Below are positions 16,886 to 24,369 of a stretch of 50,528 nt of DNA, one piece after another. Position numbers and translations under genes: made by a program. The notes under the pieces are model-generated. The model had not been told where the DNA came from, did no database searches, and saw only the letters and a list, made by a program, of their open reading frames with translations. Position 1 is the first letter of the stretch; each line of letters opens with the position of its first letter. Origin of the DNA: CAXGTL01 sp964645705. Its GTDB lineage: Archaea; Nanobdellota; Nanobdellia; Woesearchaeales; CAXGTL01. The stretch spans positions 1-50,528 of the forward strand of contig CAZYAB010000009.1 in NCBI GenBank assembly GCA_964645705.1, given 5' to 3'.

Positions 16886-18082
16886 ATGGAAACTTATATT
16901 AAAGCTGCACAAGAAATTGAAAAACAAGAAGAGGTTAGTAATGATTTTATTTCTGAAGATGTGGAAGAAGTTAGTTTTGAAGAACCTTTGCCGTCAACAA
17001 CAGAAAAATTAAAACAGCAAGACATTGATGCTGAGCTAGAATCATTGCTTTCAATGCAACAAGCAAAAATAAAAGTTGTTGGTTGCGGGGGAGCAGGCAA
17101 TAATACTTTAAACAGAATAAATGAAGTAGGTATAAAGGGTGCTGAATCTGTTGCAATTAACACAGATGCACAAGATTTGTTATACACAGTGTCAAGTAAA
17201 AAGATTTTAGTAGGAAGAGAAACTACAAAAGGATTGGGTGCAGGGTCTATTCCTAAAAAAGGTGAAGAAGCTGCACGTGAAAGTGAAAGAGAAATCAAAG
17301 ATGCAATTGCAGGAGCTGACATGATATTTGTTACATGCGGTCTGGGTGGTGGAACAGGAACAGGAAGCGCGCCAATTGTTGCAGAACTTTCACAAAAAAT
17401 GGGTGCTCTAACAGTTGGAATAGTAACAATGCCTTTTAATATGGAAGGACACAGAAGATATGAAAATGCTATATATGGATTAGAAAAACTTGAAAAATGT
17501 GTTGATACTTTGATTGTTATTCCTAATGACAGATTGCTAGAACTTGCGCCAGACTTGCCATTGCACACTGCGTTCAAGGTTGCAGATGAAATTTTAACAA
17601 ATGCTGTTAAAGGTATTGCAGAACTTGTTACAAAAGCTGGCTTAGTTAACCTGGATTTTGCTGATATTAGAACTGTCATGGGAGATGGTGGACTAGCATT
17701 AATAGGTGTTGGTGAGTCTGATAGTGAAAATAGGGCAATGGAAGCTGTTGAAAAAGCAATTGAAAACCCTTTGCTTGATGTTGACATAAGCGGTGCAACA
17801 GGTGCTTTGATCAATGTTGCTGGCGGCTTAGACATGACGCTTGAAGAAGCAAAGAATGTCGTAGAAACAGTCTCAAGAAAGCTTGATGATGATGCTAAGA
17901 TCATATGGGGAGCACAGATTTATGAAGATCTGGACAAAACAATAAAAACAATGTTAATAATAACAGGTGTCAAGTCTGCACAAATATTTGGCAAAGAACA
18001 AGATGAAGATGATGAGATAGTATCTACAGTCAAAAAGAGAAGAGAGATAGAAGGAGAACTAGGAATTGAATTTGTTAAATAG
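16886..18082 (+). CDS. ftsZ2: Cell division GTPase FtsZ, paralogue 2
   Basis: 398 residues from the ATG at 16886; the earlier in-frame GTG (16877) is part of the Shine-Dalgarno GGTGA. An acidic N-terminal extension of about 60 residues precedes the GTPase domain with CGGAGNN, GGGTGTGSA (154-162) and T7 loop NLDFAD. The C-terminus ends LGIEFVK, like FtsZ1. The following secE and spt5 genes give the conserved archaeal ftsZ-secE-spt5 arrangement. Many archaea divide with two FtsZ proteins of separate roles: ring assembly and constriction. Confidence 0.97.
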   Translation: METYIKAAQEIEKQEEVSNDFISEDVEEVSFEEPLPSTTEKLKQQDIDAELESLLSMQQAKIKVVGCGGAGNNTLNRINEVGIKGAESVAINTDAQDLLYTVSSKKILVGRETTKGLGAGSIPKKGEEAARESEREIKDAIAGADMIFVTCGLGGGTGTGSAPIVAELSQKMGALTVGIVTMPFNMEGHRRYENAIYGLEKLEKCVDTLIVIPNDRLLELAPDLPLHTAFKVADEILTNAVKGIAELVTKAGLVNLDFADIRTVMGDGGLALIGVGESDSENRAMEAVEKAIENPLLDVDISGATGALINVAGGLDMTLEEAKNVVETVSRKLDDDAKIIWGAQIYEDLDKTIKTMLIITGVKSAQIFGKEQDEDDEIVSTVKKRREIEGELGIEFVK

Positions 18083-18153
18083 AATCAATAATATACAAAA
18101 ATATACAAAATATTTATAAATGATTCCTTAAAATATATATTAGATAGGTTAAA

Positions 18154-18342
18154 ATGGCTTTATTCAAGAAATTTAAGAGTTTTTTAACAGAGTCAAAGAG
18201 GGTCATAATAGTAACAAAAAAACCGTCTGGTACTGAGTTTAAAACTATAATGAAAGTTGCAGGATTAGGTATAATTGTGATAGGTTTAATTGGGTTTATT
18301 GTAAGAATGATTGCAACTTTTGTAAAGATGTTCAATATATGA
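18154..18342 (+). CDS. secE: Preprotein translocase subunit SecE (Sec61 gamma)
   Basis: 62 residues, the usual archaeal SecE size. An amphipathic N-terminal helix (FKKFKSFLTESKRVIIVTKK) leads through PSGTEF into one transmembrane helix (about 33-55). The KPsxxEF pattern is the conserved SecE hinge. SecE clamps the SecY channel in the membrane. Between ftsZ2 and spt5, 15 bases before spt5. Confidence 0.95.
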   Translation: MALFKKFKSFLTESKRVIIVTKKPSGTEFKTIMKVAGLGIIVIGLIGFIVRMIATFVKMFNI

Positions 18343-18357
18343 AGAGGATGTTAAAGC

Positions 18358-18843
18358 ATGTCAGAAGAAAATAAAGAACCAATAATATTTGCAATCAGAA
18401 CAACTGCAAATAGAGAAGATCAAGTAATGGATTTTGTTAGTTCAAATGTTGTTAAAAAGAAAATTGAAGTTTATTCAATCATTAGACCGCATGGTATGCG
18501 TGGTTATATATTTATTGAAGCTGCGTCAAGAACAGATGCAGAACAAGCAGCATATAATGTTCCTTATGCAAGAGGCATTCTTCCTCAACCAGTAGATTAT
18601 AGAGAAATAGAGCACATGCTAGAACAAGTTAAAAGAGAAGTAAATATTAAGAAATATGATATTGTTGAACTTATTTCTGGTCCTTTTAAGCGTGAAAATG
18701 CAAAAGTTACTAGAATCGACAGAACAAAAGAAGAAGTTGTTGTTGAATTGCTTGAAAGTGCGGTTCCTATTCCTATAACTGTAAGCATGGATGCTGTTAA
18801 GGTTATTAGAAGGGAAAGTGATGAAGAAGAGGATGATGAATAG
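18358..18843 (+). CDS. spt5: Transcription elongation factor Spt5 (NusG)
   Basis: 161 residues. An N-terminal NGN domain (IIFAIRTTANREDQVMDFV, then RGYIFIEAASRTDAEQAAY) binds the RNA polymerase clamp; a KOW domain (YDIVELISGPFKRENAKVTRI) follows and can contact the ribosome. The C-terminus is acidic (about nine D/E residues). It improves polymerase processivity together with Spt4, which is not visible here. Ribosomal protein genes that usually follow in other archaea are missing; a convergent surface-protein gene lies downstream. Confidence 0.95.
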   Translation: MSEENKEPIIFAIRTTANREDQVMDFVSSNVVKKKIEVYSIIRPHGMRGYIFIEAASRTDAEQAAYNVPYARGILPQPVDYREIEHMLEQVKREVNIKKYDIVELISGPFKRENAKVTRIDRTKEEVVVELLESAVPIPITVSMDAVKVIRRESDEEEDDE

Positions 18844-18898
18844 TTAGTTTTTTCTGATTTTTTATTTTATTTTCTTATTTCTTTACTAAATTTTTTCA

Positions 18899-21175
18899 CT
18901 AAAACTTAAAATACTTATTAATCTGGTCAGGCCTGTAACCGTGTTTAAGAAGAGTGTGATATACTTGGTCTTTTGAATAACCTTTTTCTAACATTTGTTT
19001 TATGTAGGTTCTTATTGGATCGATAGATCCTCTCATTTGACTAAGCTTTGGTTTACGAGATAAACCAAATTTTCTGAATACTGGCTCAAGTTGAGGCAAT
19101 TTTCCTGCTTGGTAAATATAATATGTTGCTGCTAATCCGCCTAATATTATGATTGTTATTATAGTCATAATTATAATCATTAGAGCAGATGATTTATCTT
19201 CATCATCAATATCAAGATCATCATCTGTTGTATAACCCGTGTCTGTAGAATCAAGATTATCATCACTATCTGAATATTCGTCTGAATCAGTTGTTATGTC
19301 ACCGCAAAGTTCTTCTTCTGTTTTATCTTGTTCACAATTGTTTTTGTCTTCACATGTTCTTGATTTTATGCCTTCTGTGCATGAAGACCAGCTGCCGCAT
19401 TCAAAATTAGGAATACATGTTATTTGTGTTAATGAAAAATTATAGATTCTGGTTGTTTCACGGTTTTCATAAAAATCATAACATCTTATCTTATAATAAT
19501 AAGTCTTGTTATTGTCAAGATTTGTTAAATTAATTCCATGGTTATATGTAAAGTTTAATGATATATTGTTTATTTTCTTTAATCTTGACTTTTTAGTGCC
19601 ATAATAAAAGTCGCACTTTGTTTTTTCATCTGTATCCCATGTTAAAGATGAATCATTTACAGCAACAAGCACTGTAATGTTTCTTATTTTTGGGTCTGTG
19701 CTGTCTAATGATGTTTTCTTTGTTGTAAAATTAAATATTCCCTTTGTTCTACAATTATTGCTTCTGTCACAACTTGTTATATTAAAGAAATATTTTGTTT
19801 TTGCTTTAAGTCCTGTTATTTTAATTGAATGTGATTCAACAAAGCTTGCTGATGTGGTTGTTTTGTTAAGCTTTGATTTGTTTAAACCACGGTGCACTTT
19901 TGAGTTAGATTCTTCATCTGTTCTCCATTTTATTATTGCGCTATGGTTTGTTATACTACTTCTTTGTATGTTTGAAATGATTGGCGGTGTTTCGTCTGGC
20001 TGATCTAAGCCAATTGAATATTCTATTGCCTTGATGTTTTCATTATCATCCCTGTCTTTACATGATAAGTATAAAACATATTCACCATTAGGATCGTCTG
20101 TATCAAATCCTTGTCTTTTCTTATCAGAATAAAGACAAGCAATGTTTTCATATAAACTAAATTCAGGTGTACACTGAACATCGTCTCCGTCTTCTTCTAC
20201 ATCCATCTGGTCATAAGTTTGTAAAGTATCAGAGATTCTGCAGCTCATTGCTGAAGAAGGTGATAAAATAATAGTGTGGTTTATCAAAGATGTTGAGTAT
20301 GGTTCTGAATCATTGCTGTCAAACCATAATATGTTGATTGCAGGAGTGTCTGATAAAATGAGATCATTTGATTCACCCATTTCTTGATACATCTCAGAAA
20401 ATGCTTCTGTAAAACCTATTGTTACTTGTAATTGGAATTTTAATGGAACACCTAATGTTTCTAATTCAACTAGTTTTTGCGGCGGTGTTGTTTCAATTGT
20501 TTGTTCCTCTATTTCAATTGAATCTCTTATTGATTCATATTCGTCTTTTAGTTCGTCTAAGTCTTCGCTTGCATTTATGGTAAAGTAACTAAACTGGTAA
20601 ATAAGGTCATTCTTTAGCATCAATAAATTATTTGTATATATTAAAAGGGAAAAAGATTCATTTACTTGCATTACTTCGCTTACTTGTGTAATTATTCCTT
20701 GATCATTATTTATTTCTATGTTAGTGTATTCATCTGGTGTTAAATCAAACTCTGATAATGAATCAATCTCTGATTGTTGTTGTGCAAGCACATTTTGAAT
20801 ACTAAATATATAATCTTTGACAGCATCTATGTCTTCAAATGATTCATCATCTTCATCTTTGTTCTGAAACACAGTTACTGTAAATATCTTGACAAAAATG
20901 TCATCATCTAATGATATAGAAGCTTGGTGTGCTTCTTCTTGATCATATATTTTTTCAAATGTATCATAATCTTTCCATGAACCAGGATAATCAAAAGAAT
21001 ATTTGTAAACTTCATTTGAAAAGGTTTCAGAATCACCATGAGCAATTACATCAAATGTAACAAGATCAACAAAATTAAAAAAACTATAGCCTGTTATGGA
21101 GTTTTCAGAATAATCAAATACAAAAAATGAAATCATCAGTAAAAATATAATAAAAAATATTGTTTTTTTTTTCAT
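18899..21175 (-). CDS. Large cell-surface protein with fibronectin-like domains
   Basis: 758 residues. A signal peptide or anchor (about 4-20) starts the protein. The middle holds two fibronectin-type III-like repeats (about 390-490 and 490-585), each with NLxxKTxYYFxI-type strands, then a Cys-rich CxxxFECGSWSSCTEG segment like thrombospondin type 1, an Asp-rich spacer, a transmembrane helix (about 665-690) and a basic cytoplasmic tail ending in a three-helix segment (GYSKDQVYHTLLKHGYRPDQ). Such proteins are typical of DPANN cell surfaces and may serve adhesion. Convergent with spt5. Confidence 0.8.
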   Translation of the reverse strand: MKKKTIFFIIFLLMISFFVFDYSENSITGYSFFNFVDLVTFDVIAHGDSETFSNEVYKYSFDYPGSWKDYDTFEKIYDQEEAHQASISLDDDIFVKIFTVTVFQNKDEDDESFEDIDAVKDYIFSIQNVLAQQQSEIDSLSEFDLTPDEYTNIEINNDQGIITQVSEVMQVNESFSLLIYTNNLLMLKNDLIYQFSYFTINASEDLDELKDEYESIRDSIEIEEQTIETTPPQKLVELETLGVPLKFQLQVTIGFTEAFSEMYQEMGESNDLILSDTPAINILWFDSNDSEPYSTSLINHTIILSPSSAMSCRISDTLQTYDQMDVEEDGDDVQCTPEFSLYENIACLYSDKKRQGFDTDDPNGEYVLYLSCKDRDDNENIKAIEYSIGLDQPDETPPIISNIQRSSITNHSAIIKWRTDEESNSKVHRGLNKSKLNKTTTSASFVESHSIKITGLKAKTKYFFNITSCDRSNNCRTKGIFNFTTKKTSLDSTDPKIRNITVLVAVNDSSLTWDTDEKTKCDFYYGTKKSRLKKINNISLNFTYNHGINLTNLDNNKTYYYKIRCYDFYENRETTRIYNFSLTQITCIPNFECGSWSSCTEGIKSRTCEDKNNCEQDKTEEELCGDITTDSDEYSDSDDNLDSTDTGYTTDDDLDIDDEDKSSALMIIIMTIITIIILGGLAATYYIYQAGKLPQLEPVFRKFGLSRKPKLSQMRGSIDPIRTYIKQMLEKGYSKDQVYHTLLKHGYRPDQINKYFKF

Positions 21176-21252
21176 TATCTCCTCTTTTGATAGTTAATAA
21201 ACTATTTAATATGTTATATATATATAAATTTATCTGTAGAATGTCTCTTTGC

Positions 21253-21852
21253 TTAACGTGAGGAATCAGCTTGCCTTTCTAACTCATTCTTTTTAGAAAT
21301 TATAGAAGAATGAGGACTTGATTTGTAAGCATTAATTATTTCTTCTGCAAGACACTGTTCAATTGGTTTTTTTGCGTTAAATGATTTTTGGTATGAACCT
21401 TGAGTCATGTGTATTAGAACAAGATCAACACGTCTTTGGGGTGCAACTTCAACAGCTTTTGGATAACGAGCACCTCCGTACTCAATTGTAATTATTTCTT
21501 CCCTGGGTGCCCCGTTTTCAATTGCTTTTGCAAAGACCTTGATAGGGTTTTCTTTTGTACGCATTTCAACTATTTCTAATGCTTTTTGAACAATATTGTA
21601 TGCTTTGTGAGCTTTGCCTGTAATATATCCTGATGATTTAAAATGATCCTTACCTTTGTGTCCTGGTACCATAACCTTATTAATCAAACGTTCAACAATG
21701 AATAGTTTTGATTTGTGAAACCTGTTACCAATGTGTCTGGCATTTGTTCTTGGAACTATCTTTGGATCTAAACAAATGTATTCTTTTAATCCAGGATCTG
21801 TTATTTCTATTCCTTCTGTTCCCCATTTGTTGAATGCTTTTATCTCAGACAT
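21253..21852 (-). CDS. rpsG: 30S ribosomal protein uS7
   Basis: 199 residues, the expected archaeal size. KIVPRTNARHIGNRF, VERLINKVM and the region NGAPREEIITIEYGGARYPKAV are uS7 hallmarks; the protein binds the 3' major domain of 16S rRNA at the head of the small subunit. It lies 8 bases after rpsL as the last gene of the RNA polymerase operon. The EF-2 and EF-1A genes that commonly follow are absent. Confidence 0.97.
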   Translation of the reverse strand: MSEIKAFNKWGTEGIEITDPGLKEYICLDPKIVPRTNARHIGNRFHKSKLFIVERLINKVMVPGHKGKDHFKSSGYITGKAHKAYNIVQKALEIVEMRTKENPIKVFAKAIENGAPREEIITIEYGGARYPKAVEVAPQRRVDLVLIHMTQGSYQKSFNAKKPIEQCLAEEIINAYKSSPHSSIISKKNELERQADSSR

Positions 21853-21860
21853 TTTTCATT

Positions 21861-22298
21861 TTACTTTCTTGCTTTTTCTAGTCTACCACTTCTTAGGTCT
21901 TTTAGTGATTGATCATTAACTTTTATAACATGCCATCTTACTCCAGGAATGTCTCCTTTTGCTCTTCCTTTTTTTCCACCAATACATTCTACCATTACTT
22001 CATCATGTTCATCAATCAGTTTTTGAGCACCGTCGCCTGGCATGAATGCTGTTATTTGTTTACCATTTTTTATGAGCTGAACTCTACAACACTTTCTCAT
22101 GGCAGAATTAGGTTGTTTTGCTTCTACTTGTATTTTTTCTAAGACAATGCCTTTTGCTTGAGAACTTCCTTCTAATGGATCTGATATTTTTTTTAGTCCT
22201 TTAACTTTTTTCATATATTCTTTGTCAAGATACCTAGATCTAATTCGTCTTTTCTTTAATTTTTTTGCAGCTCTTAGTCCTCTTGTCTTTTTTCCCAT
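21861..22298 (-). CDS. rpsL: 30S ribosomal protein uS12
   Basis: 145 residues from the ATG at 22298; an upstream in-frame extension of 15 residues runs through the Shine-Dalgarno GGTGA and into a hairpin, so it is rejected. The conserved PNSAMRKCCRVQL block and PGVRWHVIKVN are clear. uS12 sits at the decoding centre and acts in tRNA selection fidelity. Followed by rpsG, and separated from nusA by a 216-base region rich in hairpins. Confidence 0.97.
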   Translation of the reverse strand: MGKKTRGLRAAKKLKKRRIRSRYLDKEYMKKVKGLKKISDPLEGSSQAKGIVLEKIQVEAKQPNSAMRKCCRVQLIKNGKQITAFMPGDGAQKLIDEHDEVMVECIGGKKGRAKGDIPGVRWHVIKVNDQSLKDLRSGRLEKARK

Positions 22299-22327
22299 AC
22301 TCACTTCACCATGTTTTGTTCGTATGT

Positions 22328-22376
22328 CATAAATGCAGAGCATTTATGATCATGATCAAGAATCTTTGATTCTTGA
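22328..22376. repeat. Two-hairpin module, copy 1
   Basis: CATAAATG-CAGAG-CATTTATG (22328-22348) is followed after ATCATGA by the AATC-TTT-GATT hairpin with 9-bp arms TCAAGAATC/GATTCTTGA (22356-22376). The same layout and linker recur at 50090-50136 with compensating arm changes. Confidence 0.65.
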
Positions 22377-22431
22377 CAGCTTCCAAATCAAGATTTGAAA
22401 GCATGTTTATATACAAAAACTTTATTTTATT

Positions 22432-22508
22432 TATAAAAGTATCGCAAATCTCAGATTTGCGGACTTTTATACTTATTAATCTTTGATTAATATTGTATAA
22501 AAGTATCG
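22432..22508. repeat. Direct repeat flanking two AATC/GATT hairpins
   Basis: TATAAAAGTATCG occurs at 22432-22444 and 22496-22508. Between them lie CGCAAATC-TCA-GATTTGCG (22443-22461) and ATTAATC-TTT-GATTAAT (22475-22491); the second is further enclosed by ACTTTTATAC/GTATAAAAGT. This lies between nusA and rpsL on the minus strand. Confidence 0.6.
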
Positions 22509-22514
22509 TTATTA

Positions 22515-22943
22515 CTATACTACTTTTATCTCCTTAATAGTAAAGTATCTATTCACTATTGCTTCATAATTTCTAAGGTTTTTTGCGCCCCTGCCAATTA
22601 ATAAACCCCTTGTCTTGAGGTCAGGAGCAGCAACTTCTATTACATCTTCTTTTTGTTCAATGGATTTAATTTGAATAGGATAAAATAAGTTTTTTACAAA
22701 TTGTGTAATACCAGGGTTGAATTCAACTATTCTAAACTCTTTATTCTTCATCAAAGACTTTAATCTTTTGATATTGGCGCCTTTTTTACCTATTGCTTTG
22801 CCTATTTGGCCTGGTTGAACAATAAAGAATATGGTTTCATCAACAAGCAAACAATCTTTTACTTTTGCTCTTGTCAAGGTTTCAAACATAGATATGAACT
22901 TCATAACGTCTGCACTATACTTAATCTTCACCAATTTATGCAC
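22515..22943 (-). CDS. nusA: NusA-like KH-domain transcription factor
   Basis: 142 residues, the short archaeal NusA made of two KH domains without S1 or N-terminal parts. The KH signatures are GQIGKAIGKKGANIKRLK (about 58-75) and LLIGRGAKNLRNYEAI (about 115-130). It binds RNA and is thought to act in termination or ribosome-linked transcription. The gene overlaps the end of rpl30e by 8 bases, in the usual archaeal order. Confidence 0.93.
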   Translation of the reverse strand: MHKLVKIKYSADVMKFISMFETLTRAKVKDCLLVDETIFFIVQPGQIGKAIGKKGANIKRLKSLMKNKEFRIVEFNPGITQFVKNLFYPIQIKSIEQKEDVIEVAAPDLKTRGLLIGRGAKNLRNYEAIVNRYFTIKEIKVV

Positions 22944-23226
22944 CTTTTGCTATGCTAACAACAGAAATAGCATACTGTTTTTTACAAAAAATACCTAATT
23001 CATTGTTAGGATAATCTAACATTATCAGTTTAAACTTTGAAATCTTTGAATAATGTTCTAAATCTTTTAAAACATTTTCAGAACAGTTTGTTGTCACAAA
23101 AACTTTGCTGATTTTTCCTTGCTTAATCATCTTGATAGTTCTGTCTGTACCTATTATTAGGTTATTCTTTTTCAAAGCAGTTCTTATTTCTTCGATGTTT
23201 TTATCAATAGCTATTTTTTTAGCCAT
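22936..23226 (-). CDS. rpl30e: 50S ribosomal protein eL30
   Basis: 96 residues. It shows the L7Ae/L30e fold pattern: LKKNNLIIGTDRTIKMIKQG, KVFVTTNCSENVLKDLEHYS and NELGIFCKKQYAISVVSIAKG. eL30 is a large-subunit protein found only in archaea and eukaryotes. Placed between rpoA2 and nusA, the standard archaeal order. Confidence 0.96.
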   Translation of the reverse strand: MAKKIAIDKNIEEIRTALKKNNLIIGTDRTIKMIKQGKISKVFVTTNCSENVLKDLEHYSKISKFKLIMLDYPNNELGIFCKKQYAISVVSIAKGA

Positions 23227-23237
23227 ATTTCATAACC

Positions 23238-24362
23238 TCATTTGATTTTTGTAATTAAACCAGGTAATCCTGTGCCAACAGGAACTGGTTGATTAAGCAT
23301 AACATTTTCAATAACTGAGTTAAGTTTGTCTATTTCTCCAAGGAGTGCTGCTTTTATAATGTGTTTTACAGGAGTTTCAAAAGATGCTCTTGCTAAAACA
23401 CTTGCTTTTTCACTTACAACGCCATACCTAGTAATTCCTTTTATTTTACCTGAATGAGTCATTGTATCTGCTACTAGTAAAAAATGTCTTATATTTACAT
23501 TAAGTCCTTGTGTTTCAAAAACTTTGTAAGCTTCATTTATGACTAATTGTCTTGCAGCCTCTATTCCTAGAACTTCTTCAACTTCATAGATATCATTTGA
23601 AAAAGTTCTTTCAGTATCAACGAATTTAAGTAACAAAGCTTCTCTTAGGTTGGTTCCTGCTGTTTTTATAACATATTCGTCTCCGACTTTAACTGGCAAA
23701 ATTTGGTTTATTCCTTTTAAACCTTGGATATATAACTTTTTAAGTTTTTCTTTTATTTGATAGATTAAATTTAAATTATCCTCTTTAGTTTTTATGTTCA
23801 GAATTAATCTGTCGTCTTTTAGCTTAACAGATATACCTTTTGTTGATTTGTTAACAATCTTTGCAACGTCTGCTGATTTTAAATTGAATTCTTTTAATTT
23901 TTGAGGGTACAGAATAATCTCTATCACTGAATTTGCAATGCTAATTAGAAATTCAGATGCAATCTCTTGAAGTTTTAGTTCTTTGATTGATAAAGCAATT
24001 TCTTTGATATTTTTACCTTTACTATAAGGTGGTTTTAGATAAATATCCATTGCAGGACTCTTGATTGTTTTTCTTCCGTCAAATATCTCAATAACCCTTG
24101 GAAGACCAGTGTTTAGATTCATTTCAGAAACACCAGCAAAGTGCTTAACATCCAGTACCATCTGTGTTCCTGGCTCACCCAATGATTCTGCGCTTATCAA
24201 TCCAACTGATTCTCCTGGTTCAACTTTTACAAAATCATAAGATTTTTGTACTTCTTCAAGAGATTTGCTGACTTTTGAATCAGAAGCACTGCCTAATTCT
24301 TGTTTTAAATCATTTAATATTTTTTCAGGTATTGTTTCTTTGTATTGTTTAGGTATTCTCAT
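23238..24362 (-). CDS. rpoA2: DNA-directed RNA polymerase subunit A'' (RpoA2)
   Basis: 374 residues, the C-terminal part of the largest subunit, split from A' as in most archaea. The trigger-loop region PGESVGLISAESLGEPGTQM is followed by MNLNTGLPRV, the jaw and a C-terminal GITRYGVVSEKASVLARASF block. It completes the active site with A' and B. The gene starts 7 bases after rpoA1 ends. No intein or insertion is seen. Confidence 0.97.
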   Translation of the reverse strand: MRIPKQYKETIPEKILNDLKQELGSASDSKVSKSLEEVQKSYDFVKVEPGESVGLISAESLGEPGTQMVLDVKHFAGVSEMNLNTGLPRVIEIFDGRKTIKSPAMDIYLKPPYSKGKNIKEIALSIKELKLQEIASEFLISIANSVIEIILYPQKLKEFNLKSADVAKIVNKSTKGISVKLKDDRLILNIKTKEDNLNLIYQIKEKLKKLYIQGLKGINQILPVKVGDEYVIKTAGTNLREALLLKFVDTERTFSNDIYEVEEVLGIEAARQLVINEAYKVFETQGLNVNIRHFLLVADTMTHSGKIKGITRYGVVSEKASVLARASFETPVKHIIKAALLGEIDKLNSVIENVMLNQPVPVGTGLPGLITKIK

Positions 24363-24369
24363 TTTGTCC

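Noticed and set aside
16894..17904. 336-residue open frame antisense to ftsZ2
   Set aside because: It lies wholly opposite a strongly supported FtsZ gene, is rich in Ser/Pro/Ala from reversed codons, and has no start context.
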